A stretch of DNA of 9,222 nt, from contig JAJRSV010000312.1 in NCBI GenBank assembly GCA_024278655.1, positions 1 to 9,222 on the forward strand, written 5' to 3'. Both the position numbers and the translations under genes were made by a program. Below are positions 1 through 6,237 of the stretch, in pieces. Source of the DNA: Bacteroidota bacterium. Its GTDB lineage: Bacteria; Bacteroidota; Ignavibacteria; Ignavibacteriales; Ignavibacteriaceae. The notes under the pieces were generated by a model, which worked only from the letters and a program-made list of their open reading frames with translations, did not search any database and was not told the origin of the DNA. Position 1 is the first letter of the stretch, and each line of letters begins with the position of its first letter.

Positions 1-690
1 AAGCAAACCGGAAACATAACTGAACATAATATCTCTTGTTGTAAGATCCACATAAATTAACTGCTGAACTCCTGACAACGTAGAAGCCGATGCATTTAAT
101 TGAAAGCTGTTTCTGTACTCAGGCGGCTGGTTATCGAGCACATGGTAATTATTGTTTGATAAATCGTATGTAACCGCTTTCGAAGAAAACGGCTGAACAT
201 TTAGTGTAATAAAAAGCTGACTACCCGAAGCATCCTTTACACCGGGGAAAACAATATTCAAACTTACCTCATCGCCCGAAGGGTTATCGACAGACAGATC
301 GATAAAGCCCTGTAAAAACACGGCGCTGTCGATTTCCGCACCGTCGGGAAAAGGAATGTAAAGCGTAACCTGCTGCGAATCGGTTAACACGGGAACATCG
401 GTAACGGAAGAAGTTCCGTTTAGCTGAATGAAGTCGGCAATATCGGAATTAAGGTTGAACAGATCCGATTCAAGAACATAAATACTGTCTTCAACCGTTT
501 GTCCTTCGATTACAATATGACCCTGTTCTTTTATAAGCTCGTCGATGGTAAATCTTCTGTTGGCTATCGGCAGGTTTAAATCCGTATCCCATTGGGGAAA
601 TACAATCCGGTCGGGTAAATCATAACATCCCGTAATAAGCAGGATTGTTAAAAGAAAGGAGAATAATATTTTCAGCAAACGATGTTTCAT
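1..690 (-). CDS. Lipoprotein of unknown function (C-terminal part beyond window)
   Basis: The reading frame stays open for 230 codons from the ATG at 688-690 to the left edge, so the C-terminus is missing. The N-terminus is a lipoprotein signal: basic residues (KHR) at 2-4, a hydrophobic core at about 8-19, then an LITGC lipobox with the acylated Cys at residue 22. The mature protein is acidic, beta-rich and polar, with a PQWDTDLNLPI segment soon after the Cys and stretches such as VTLYIPFPDGAEIDS that suggest beta-sandwich domains. It should be anchored to a cell-envelope membrane facing the periplasm or outside. I do not recognise a named family; many Bacteroidota envelope lipoproteins look like this. 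The gene has its own upstream region, because the gene before it ends in a terminator at 887-924. No strong Shine-Dalgarno sequence is visible before the ATG, so the start rests on the signal peptide. The lipoprotein call is well supported; the function is unknown. Confidence 0.82.
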   Translation of the reverse strand, partial: MKHRLLKILFSFLLTILLITGCYDLPDRIVFPQWDTDLNLPIANRRFTIDELIKEQGHIVIEGQTVEDSIYVLESDLFNLNSDIADFIQLNGTSSVTDVPVLTDSQQVTLYIPFPDGAEIDSAVFLQGFIDLSVDNPSGDEVSLNIVFPGVKDASGSQLFITLNVQPFSSKAVTYDLSNNNYHVLDNQPPEYRNSFQLNASASTLSGVQQLIYVDLTTRDIMFSYVSGLL

Positions 691-886
691 AATTATTTAG
701 TTCCGTGCAGGAATTTAAAGTGACCTACTCCACACTGGAAACTCAACCACCATCGTTTGCCGGGGAGTAGATTTTGACTTAAAACCTCTAATTTTATGCC
801 AAAATTAAAGCTTTTAATACGATTATAGTGCCCGGGGTTATAAGTTTTCCAGGTAGTTTTTACGGTGTTTTCCGGGTAATTATTAC
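691..886. other. Intergenic region upstream of the lipoprotein gene
   Basis: This stretch lies between the terminator of the TPR-DUF3467 unit and the lipoprotein start and should hold the lipoprotein promoter. On the minus strand it contains a TATAAT at 822-827 without a convincing -35, and a TAATTTTG at 800-807 that fits the Bacteroidota -7 pattern TAnnTTTG without a clear -33 TTG. Both are short matches expected by chance in AT-rich DNA, so neither is called as a separate promoter. An open frame across it starts at a TTG inside the terminator and does not look like protein. Confidence 0.4.
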
Positions 887-924
887 AAAAAAAAACGCCA
901 TACCTTAACAAGTAAAGTATGGCG
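887..924 (-). terminator. Rho-independent terminator of the TPR-DUF3467 unit
   Basis: The arms CGCCATAC (896-903) and GTATGGCG (917-924) form a perfect 8-bp stem around a 13-nt loop. Read on the minus strand, the hairpin is followed by nine T residues (887-895). The plus-strand side has no T-tract, so it acts in the minus direction. It lies about 30 nt after the DUF3467 stop codon and separates that unit from the lipoprotein gene. Confidence 0.85.
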
Positions 925-954
925 CTGAAATGAGGGGATATTTAAGAAAACAAT

Positions 955-1278
955 TTAGTTAACTTTTTCGCTCTCTTTCGGTGCAACGAAACCGAAATGC
1001 TGATTGGGCATATCGATTTTTATTTCACCGAATCTTGCCTCGTATTTATCAATATTTTCTTTAAGTGCTTTAAGCAACATTTTTGCATGCTGCGGAGTAG
1101 TAATTATCCGCGCATGAACTCTTGCTTTGGGAACGCCCGGCACCACACGGGTAAAATCAATAATGAATTCTGCCGGTGAATGTGTTATGATAGCAAGGTT
1201 GGAATAAATTCCTTCCGCTTCTTTTTCACCCAGCTCAATACTTATTTGTTTACCCTGCGGTTGCTTAATCTGAGCCAT
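955..1278 (-). CDS. DUF3467 family protein
   Basis: A 107-residue soluble protein without signal peptide or membrane segment. Residues 10-85 match the DUF3467 pattern: the segment AEGIYSNLAIITHSPAEFI (21-39), then DFTRVVPGVPKARVHARI with the family's characteristic VxPGxPKAxVxxRI, then TPxHAK (61-66) and a helix ending in NIDKYE. The family occurs widely in bacteria, is usually about 90-110 residues long, and has no established biochemical function. The ATG is preceded by GGTGAG about 7 nt upstream, lying within the last codons of the TPR gene; only 3 nt separate the TPR stop from this start, so the two are almost certainly co-transcribed and perhaps translationally coupled. The C-terminal tail after residue 90 is variable and charged. 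Family assignment is confident; the role is unknown. Confidence 0.88.
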   Translation of the reverse strand: MAQIKQPQGKQISIELGEKEAEGIYSNLAIITHSPAEFIIDFTRVVPGVPKARVHARIITTPQHAKMLLKALKENIDKYEARFGEIKIDMPNQHFGFVAPKESEKVN

Positions 1279-1281
1279 AAT

Positions 1282-2457
1282 TTACTCACCTGTTCCTCTC
1301 AATTGATCGACTTTACTAAATGCATCCATTGCTTTTTCTTCCATATCCAATACGCTGTAAACTTTGCCCAACAATTCCCAAACATCTACGTTATCCGGTT
1401 CAAGTTTAACAACTTCTTCGAGGTATGGAATTGAAAGCCGGTATTTCTCTTTATAACTATCGTCCATTTTACCGGATCTTTCAATTTCTTTACTCATCTC
1501 AGTTCCCCACTGCACATAAGTTACACCAAGGTTATACGCAGCGTTTGCGTAGTCCGGATCAATTTCTAATGCCTTTTTGAATTGTTTTTCGGCTTCGGCG
1601 TAATTACCCACTTGCAGAAGTATAACACCGTAGTTGTACCTGAATACTTTATCATCGGGATTTTTCTCGACCAGTTCTTTAAAAGAATTAAGCGCAACAT
1701 CTTCCCTGCCGGTTTCCACATAGCATGCCGAAAGTGTTTTCAATAATTCACCGTCATCGGGATACAGTTTTGTACCTTCTTCCAGTACTTCAATTGCTTT
1801 ATTGAAATATTCCTGGGCTTTTATACTATCTTCGGGGTTACCTTCCATCTGGTATTTTTGCCTTGCGTTTACACCGTCGGTGTAATAAATCTGTCCCAAA
1901 TATTTATAGCCGTCAAGTTCTTTATTTATTTCTATCAGCTTCTGAAGCGGCTCAATAGCATCTTCGTTTCTGCCGTCCATCAGGTACACAAAAGCCAGGT
2001 TTCTGTAGGTTAAAGCAGAATCAGGTTCGATAAGAGTTGCAAGTTTATATGATTCAATTGCTTTATCGAAATACATTTTCATGCTGTCCGGATCCTGTGT
2101 TTCGGAACCGCGTTTATAATAACTGAACCCCCTGTTAAAACTTTCAGCCCATTTTGAAAGTTTGTTGTTGGTAATTTCGGTTTCGAACTTTTTGCTTATA
2201 GCCAACGACTTCTCGTATGCCATAACCATACTGTCGAGTACACCTTTTTCACCGTAAACATACCCCATTAAATACCAGCCTTCATCACTCTTGGGATTTT
2301 TGGAAACTTCTTTCTTAAGAACATCAAGAGCTTTATCGAAATTTTCCTGCTGAATATAAAGGCGGGCGGAGGTTAATTCAGTTGATGTACACTGAAAAGC
2401 GGTGAAAATCAAACCCGTAAGTAAAGAAACAATTATTAATAATCTTGTTTTTTGCAT
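1282..2457 (-). CDS. Exported TPR-repeat protein
   Basis: A 391-residue protein with an N-terminal export signal (KTR at 3-5, hydrophobic core 6-21, Cys at 23). AFQC is a poor lipobox because of Gln at -1, so lipid attachment is likely but not certain. The rest is tetratricopeptide repeats, about eight or nine units over residues 25-388; clear ones include 270-302 (ending KKALEIDPDYANAAYNLG) and 356-388. Three units carry insertions (about 117-127, 195-213 and 319-337) rich in Asp, Ser, Lys and Met, typical of envelope TPR proteins in this group. TPR arrays are protein-protein interaction scaffolds, so an assembly or tethering role at the periplasmic face is plausible, but no partner can be read from the sequence. 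GGAG six nucleotides before the ATG supports the start. It is the first gene of a two-gene unit with the DUF3467 gene. Confidence 0.88.
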   Translation of the reverse strand: MQKTRLLIIVSLLTGLIFTAFQCTSTELTSARLYIQQENFDKALDVLKKEVSKNPKSDEGWYLMGYVYGEKGVLDSMVMAYEKSLAISKKFETEITNNKLSKWAESFNRGFSYYKRGSETQDPDSMKMYFDKAIESYKLATLIEPDSALTYRNLAFVYLMDGRNEDAIEPLQKLIEINKELDGYKYLGQIYYTDGVNARQKYQMEGNPEDSIKAQEYFNKAIEVLEEGTKLYPDDGELLKTLSACYVETGREDVALNSFKELVEKNPDDKVFRYNYGVILLQVGNYAEAEKQFKKALEIDPDYANAAYNLGVTYVQWGTEMSKEIERSGKMDDSYKEKYRLSIPYLEEVVKLEPDNVDVWELLGKVYSVLDMEEKAMDAFSKVDQLRGTGE

Positions 2458-2492
2458 CTTCGCTCCATTATATATTTTATTTTTAACAACGC

Positions 2493-2500
2493 CAAAGTTA
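2493..2500 (-). promoter_or_regulatory. Possible -7 promoter element for the TPR-DUF3467 unit
   Basis: On the minus strand this reads TAACTTTG, an exact match to the Bacteroidota -7 consensus TAnnTTTG. It would place transcription start about 30 nt before the TPR ATG. The nearest upstream TTTG (2529-2532) is 28 nt away, longer than the usual spacing of about 20, so the -33 element is not convincing. A TATAAT at 2467-2472 lies too close to the start codon to be the main -10. Confidence 0.3.
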
Positions 2501-2606
2501 CCATATTTCTTAAAGAAATACCATATCCCAAAGCGGGTTGAATGTTAAATTTTTCTCTTTGTTCTGCAAATCAGCCGGGGTTTAAACAATTGCACGGAAT
2601 ACTCTT

Positions 2607-2635
2607 TTGTTTTTAACTATTCCATCGCTTATAAT
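2607..2635 (+). promoter_or_regulatory. Sigma-70-like promoter for the deaminase-serA unit
   Basis: TTGTTT at 2607-2612 and a perfect TATAAT at 2630-2635 are separated by exactly 17 nt, the ideal -35/-10 geometry. Predicted transcription start is near 2642, giving a leader of about 57 nt before the TTG start codon of the deaminase. I see no riboswitch or strong hairpin in that leader. Whether this organism's main sigma factor uses this consensus, rather than the Bacteroidota TAnnTTTG type, is not known from the sequence. Confidence 0.42.
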
Positions 2636-2689
2636 GCTTAAAACCTTTGAGAAAAGGTATTTCTTTAATATTTTTAACCTTAAAAAACG

Positions 2690-2701
2690 AGGTGATTTTT
2701 G
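2690..2701 (+). promoter_or_regulatory. Ribosome binding site and TTG start of the deaminase
   Basis: AGGTGA at 2690-2695 is followed after three T residues by TTG at 2699-2701. The spacing is slightly short, but this is the only usable start: no in-frame ATG occurs before residue 75, far inside the catalytic domain, and the zinc-binding HDH motif begins at residue 16. A TTG start with close spacing suggests modest translation. Confidence 0.65.
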
Positions 2702-3823
2702 AAGGCGGAAGATGTAATACGATCGGTACCGAAGGTGCTGTTACACGATCATCTGGACGGGGGATTGAGACCTGAGACAATTATTGAATTGGCGGAAGAA
2801 CAGGATTATAAGAAACTACCCACTAAAGACCCTAAAGAATTGGCAGAATGGTTCCACAGGGGAGCAAACAAAGGAAATCTTGTTGAGTACCTGCAGGGCT
2901 TCGAACACACCACCGGCGTAATGCAAACAAAAGAAGCACTCGAACGCGTGGCTTACGAAATGATGGAGGATATGAAAAAGGACGGTGTTTGCTACGTGGA
3001 AACCCGCTTCGCTCCCGTTTACCATACTCAAAAAGGATTGTACTACGAAGATGCAGTAAGTGCAGTGCTAAGCGGATTGAAAAAAGGCAAGGAAGATTTC
3101 GGCGTCGGTTACGGGCTTATTCTTTGCGGTATGAGAAATATGAAAAATACTCTTGAGATTGCAGAGTTGGCTGTTAATTTCAGAAACCAGGGAGTTGTCG
3201 GGTTCGACCTTGCGGGCGAAGAAGGCGGTTACCCGCCGAAAAAACATCTCGATGCTTTTCAATTTATTCAGCGCGAAAATTTTAACATTACAATTCATGC
3301 CGGCGAAGCGTTCGGTAAAGAATCTATCTGGCAGGCAATCCAGTGGTGCGGCGCACACCGTATCGGGCATGCCACTCATCTTAAAGAAGATTTTACTTAC
3401 GACAGCAAGGGCAATGTTATTGCTTTCGGCGACCTTGCACAATACATTCTCGATAAACGAATTCCTTTGGAGATTTGTCTGCTTAGCAACGTTCACACAG
3501 GCGCGGTTGATAAACTTGAGAATCATCCGTTCGGAGTTCTGTTCAAAGAAAAGTTCAGGGTAACGATTAACACCGACGACCGCCTGATGAGCGACACTAC
3601 AATGACAAATGAATTTATGCTTGCAACAAAGTACTTCAACTTAACACTTGACGACATCGAGAAAATTACAATCAATGCAATGAAATCTGCATTTATTCAT
3701 TACAACGAAAGATTATATTATATATACAATATAATTAAACCGGGATTTCAGAAAATAAGAGACAAACTGTTATCAATCAAAAACCTATCGGATGAAAATG
3801 AAAAAACTATTTCAAAATTATAA
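2699..3823 (+). CDS. Adenosine deaminase-family hydrolase
   Basis: A 374-residue member of the adenosine/AMP deaminase family (metal-dependent TIM-barrel amidohydrolases), which removes the 6-amino group of adenosine-type substrates and releases ammonia; cytoplasmic. The zinc and catalytic signature is intact: HDHLDG at 16-21 (zinc His16, His18), VGFDLAGEE at 167-175 (substrate loop), HAGE at 200-203 (zinc His200, catalytic Glu203), RIGHATHL at 221-228 (His224), LLSN at 261-264, and INTDDRLMSDTTMTNEF at 290-306 (zinc Asp293, adjacent Asp294). The NTDDRLMS form resembles actinobacterial and other long bacterial ADAs rather than the SLNTDDP form of enterobacterial or animal enzymes. The C-terminal 30 residues are Lys-rich and overlap the next gene by 32 nt. 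The substrate may be adenosine, deoxyadenosine or aminodeoxyfutalosine, since the ADA family includes deaminases of the futalosine menaquinone pathway. Family is sure; substrate is not. Confidence 0.9.
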   Translation: MKAEDVIRSVPKVLLHDHLDGGLRPETIIELAEEQDYKKLPTKDPKELAEWFHRGANKGNLVEYLQGFEHTTGVMQTKEALERVAYEMMEDMKKDGVCYVETRFAPVYHTQKGLYYEDAVSAVLSGLKKGKEDFGVGYGLILCGMRNMKNTLEIAELAVNFRNQGVVGFDLAGEEGGYPPKKHLDAFQFIQRENFNITIHAGEAFGKESIWQAIQWCGAHRIGHATHLKEDFTYDSKGNVIAFGDLAQYILDKRIPLEICLLSNVHTGAVDKLENHPFGVLFKEKFRVTINTDDRLMSDTTMTNEFMLATKYFNLTLDDIEKITINAMKSAFIHYNERLYYIYNIIKPGFQKIRDKLLSIKNLSDENEKTISKL

Positions 3824-4133
3824 CTTCGAGTTCAATAAAAACGAAAGGAAACTTCTTTCAACTTTTTGCAAACAATCGCTGAAGCAAATGGAGGGCGATA
3901 ACAAATATTTTTCCGAAGCGCGCGCATTCAATTCAATCCTGAATAAAATCGAATCGGATAGCGAAATAGTTAAGCTTACAAAAGATGAAAAGCGAAAGTT
4001 GACTTTTCAGTTAAAGCAGAATATTGATTATATAAAAAAACAGATGGACAACAGTTGGTTCATTAAAAAGTGGTTGATGAAATCGCTTTATAATCAATAC
4101 GTGAATTTGTTTGAAACTCATTTTAAAGGATAG
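3792..4133 (+). CDS. Hypothetical protein, 113 residues, overlapping the deaminase
   Basis: I do not recognise this protein. It is a Lys-rich, probably all-helical soluble protein without signal peptide or membrane segment. Amphipathic helices are likely at about 16-35, 38-58, 64-86 and 88-111; the last has an aromatic patch (Trp89, Phe90, Trp94, Tyr100, Tyr103, Phe107, Phe111). One Cys (26) is present. The gene starts inside the 3' end of the deaminase gene (32-nt overlap) and stops 4 nt before the hutU ATG, so it is locked into the operon and probably made by translational coupling. Two in-frame ATGs are possible, 3792 and 3798; GGATG lies just before the second, which would give 111 residues. 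The compact arrangement and the helical amino-acid pattern argue that it is a real gene. Function unknown. Confidence 0.7.
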   Translation: MKMKKLFQNYNFEFNKNERKLLSTFCKQSLKQMEGDNKYFSEARAFNSILNKIESDSEIVKLTKDEKRKLTFQLKQNIDYIKKQMDNSWFIKKWLMKSLYNQYVNLFETHFKG

Positions 4134-4137
4134 AAAG

Positions 4138-5802
4138 ATGATTGCAGAAGAAGAAAAAACTAAAATAAAAGCTCCGCATGGAACCGAATTAACCTGCAAA
4201 GGATGGGTTCAGGAAGCGGCAATGAGAATGCTGATGAACAACCTGGATCCGGAAGTTGCAGAGAACCCCGCAAAGCTTATAGTTTACGGCGGAAGCGGAA
4301 AAGCGGCACGTAACTGGGAATCGTACGAAGCAATAATTACGGCATTAAAAGAACTTGAGAACGATGAAACGCTTCTCGTTCAATCCGGTAAACCTGTGGC
4401 TGTTTTTAAAACTCATACCGATGCACCGCGTGTTTTAATCTCCAACGCAATGCTTGTTCCCAAATGGGCAACGTGGGATGAGTTCAGACGGCTCGAAGGT
4501 TTGGGACTCACGATGTACGGACAGATGACCGCAGGCAGTTGGATTTACATCGGAACTCAGGGAATACTGCAAGGTACCTACGAAACTTTTGCAGAGTGCG
4601 GAAGAAAATATTTTAACGGTACACTCAAAGGTAAGTTTATGCTTACTGCGGGACTTGGCGGTATGGGTGGCGCTCAGCCGCTTGCCGCAACAATGAACGG
4701 TGCCGCTTTCCTCGGTGTTGAAGTTGACAGGGCAAGAGCACAGAAAAGAGTCGATACCGGATACCTTGACGTAATTACCGACGACCTTGATGAAGCTTTA
4801 GACAAAGTACTCAATGCAAAAGAAAAAGGCGAAGCTTTATCGGTTGGATTAATCGGAAACGCAGGAGAAATTCATCCGCAGATTCTTGAAAGAAATATTA
4901 CTCCCGATGTGCTTACCGATCAGACTTCGGCACACGATACGCTTAACGGCTACGTTCCGATGGGAATGAGCTTTGAGGAAGCATTGCAGTTGAGAAAAGA
5001 CAATCCCGATGAATACATCAAGCGTGCAAAGGAAACGATTACGGTTCATGTAAAAGCAATGTTAGAGTTTCAAAAACGCGGTGCCATTACTTTCGATTAC
5101 GGAAACAACATAAGAGGCGAAGCAAAAGATAACGGCGTCGATAACGCATTCGATATTCCCGGATTCGTTCCCGAGTTTATCCGTCCCCTTTTCTGCGACG
5201 GAAAAGGACCTTTCAGATGGGCGGCATTATCCGGCGACCCGAACGACATTTACGTTACCGACGAAGCAGTGAAAGAAACATTCCCCGAAGATGAAGCCCT
5301 TATTAACTGGATTAACATGGCTCAGAAGAAAGTTCACTTCCAGGGATTACCTTCGCGCATCTGCTGGCTCGGTTACGGAGACAGAGCAAAGATGGGAAAA
5401 ATATTTAACGACTTGGTTGCAAGCGGAAAAGTTAAAGCACCCATTGTAATCGGAAGAGACCATCTCGATTGCGGCTCTGTTGCATCGCCTAACCGCGAAA
5501 CCGAAGGAATGAAAGACGGAAGCGATGCAATTGCCGATTGGCCCATTCTTAATGCTCTGCTGAACTCAATAGGCGGTGCAAGCTGGGTATCGGTTCATCA
5601 CGGCGGCGGTGTGGGTATCGGAAATTCGATTCACGCAGGAATGGTTATAGTTGCCGACGGAACAAAAGAAGCCGAACGCAGGTTGGAAAGAGTGCTTACT
5701 TACGATCCCGGTCTCGGCATTGTTCGCCACGCCGATGCGGGTTACGAGCAGGCAATAAATAATGCTAAAAAGTTCGGATTGAAAATTCCGATGCTCAAAT
5801 AA
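4138..5802 (+). CDS. hutU: Urocanate hydratase
   Basis: A 554-residue protein matching urocanase over its full length (family usually about 550-560). It converts urocanate to imidazolone propionate, the second step of histidine degradation, using a tightly bound NAD+ as an electrophile; cytoplasmic. Hallmarks: GGSGKAARNW at 51-60, LLVQSGKPVAVFKTH at 79-93, YGQMTAGSWIYIGTQGI at 127-143, the NAD-binding glycine-rich AGLGGMGGAQPLA at 171-183, LPSRICWLGYGDRA at 404-417 with Cys409 corresponding to the active-site Cys near position 410 in Pseudomonas urocanase, RDHLDCGSVASPNRE at 440-454, and HHGGGVGIG at 487-495. The ATG at 4138 is chosen because AAAGGA (4125-4130) lies 7 nt upstream and residues 1-20 match the family's N-terminus; the frame can be extended to a TTG at 4111 but that lies inside the previous gene. 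No hutH, hutI or hutG is in the window. Nothing suggests loss of function. Confidence 0.96.
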   Translation: MIAEEEKTKIKAPHGTELTCKGWVQEAAMRMLMNNLDPEVAENPAKLIVYGGSGKAARNWESYEAIITALKELENDETLLVQSGKPVAVFKTHTDAPRVLISNAMLVPKWATWDEFRRLEGLGLTMYGQMTAGSWIYIGTQGILQGTYETFAECGRKYFNGTLKGKFMLTAGLGGMGGAQPLAATMNGAAFLGVEVDRARAQKRVDTGYLDVITDDLDEALDKVLNAKEKGEALSVGLIGNAGEIHPQILERNITPDVLTDQTSAHDTLNGYVPMGMSFEEALQLRKDNPDEYIKRAKETITVHVKAMLEFQKRGAITFDYGNNIRGEAKDNGVDNAFDIPGFVPEFIRPLFCDGKGPFRWAALSGDPNDIYVTDEAVKETFPEDEALINWINMAQKKVHFQGLPSRICWLGYGDRAKMGKIFNDLVASGKVKAPIVIGRDHLDCGSVASPNRETEGMKDGSDAIADWPILNALLNSIGGASWVSVHHGGGVGIGNSIHAGMVIVADGTKEAERRLERVLTYDPGLGIVRHADAGYEQAINNAKKFGLKIPMLK

Positions 5803-5814
5803 CAAAGGCACTTT

Positions 5815-6195
5815 ATGAGAATTAATTTAAGCAGAAAAAATCTGATTGTGCTTGTTACACTATTTTCGTTAATAGTGTCCGGTTTTATCTTTTTGAACGG
5901 CATTCAAAACGAAACGGAAGACGAAACCGGAAAGACGCTGCAAGTTGCCGATGACTGCACTTTTAACGGAATTGCACTGCACGGAAAAGTACAGTTTGTT
6001 GAAAGCAACGCCGATATAAAAGTAAAAATAGTTGATTCGTTCCCCGATCTTAATGTGAAGGTTGTAAATTCATTTCCGGACGAATGCGGTGAATGGCAGA
6101 TTGTTGATTCGTTCCCGGATTTCAAAGTGCAAATCGTTGAATCGTTTCCGGATATAAAAGTGAAATTCGTCGAATCGTTTCCCGGTTTGCCGTAA
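5815..6195 (+). CDS. Exported SFPD-repeat protein
   Basis: A 126-residue protein with an N-terminal signal or anchor (RKN at 7-9, hydrophobic 10-27, no lipobox), an acidic linker (about 31-47), and a repeat domain at 57-126. The repeat is an 11-residue unit of alternating hydrophobic and polar residues ending V[DEN]SFPD: V62, V73, V84, V97, V108 and V119 begin the ends of units 1-6. Units are spaced 11, 11, 13, 11 and 11 residues, so the array is 3+3, interrupted by a two-residue insertion around Cys91-Gly92. Unit 1 ends SNAD instead of SFPD. Cys48 and Cys91 could form a disulfide after export. The ATG has AAAGG six nucleotides upstream and lies 12 nt after the hutU stop; serA follows after 42 nt. 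I recall similar SFPD proteins as common in Bacteroidota with unknown role. The unit layout also resembles the short repeat family described as a 7_1-knotted fold; that link is inference. Function unknown. Confidence 0.85.
   Translation: MRINLSRKNLIVLVTLFSLIVSGFIFLNGIQNETEDETGKTLQVADDCTFNGIALHGKVQFVESNADIKVKIVDSFPDLNVKVVNSFPDECGEWQIVDSFPDFKVQIVESFPDIKVKFVESFPGLP
5986..6186 (+). repeat. In-gene tandem repeat encoding the SFPD units
   Basis: The 33-nt coding repeat is visible in the DNA. The six V-[DEN]-S segments lie at 5998-6015, 6031-6048, 6064-6081, 6103-6120, 6136-6153 and 6169-6186, with a 39-nt interval in the middle. Copies 2 and 4 are nearly identical in their 18-nt core (GTTGATTCGTTCCC followed by CGAT or GGAT); others differ mainly at third positions and by GAT/GAA exchange. 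Divergence at silent positions with strict protein conservation points to an old array under selection rather than recent slippage. Confidence 0.85.
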
Positions 6196-6237
6196 GTTGT
6201 TCTACCAAAATAAAGAAAAAACAAACAGAGGTTAATC

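Noticed and set aside
693..911. 72-codon minus-strand open frame just upstream of the lipoprotein gene
   Set aside because: It starts with TTG inside the terminator hairpin of the previous unit, and its residues (many Cys, Trp, Asn, no pattern) do not look like a protein.
3068..3563. 152-codon minus and 136-codon plus open frames inside the deaminase gene
   Set aside because: Shadows of a gene with intact catalytic motifs; no ribosome binding sites or recognisable content.
4111..4137. Upstream TTG start for hutU
   Set aside because: It lies within the previous gene, and the ATG at 4138 has a well-placed AAAGGA and matches the family's N-terminus.
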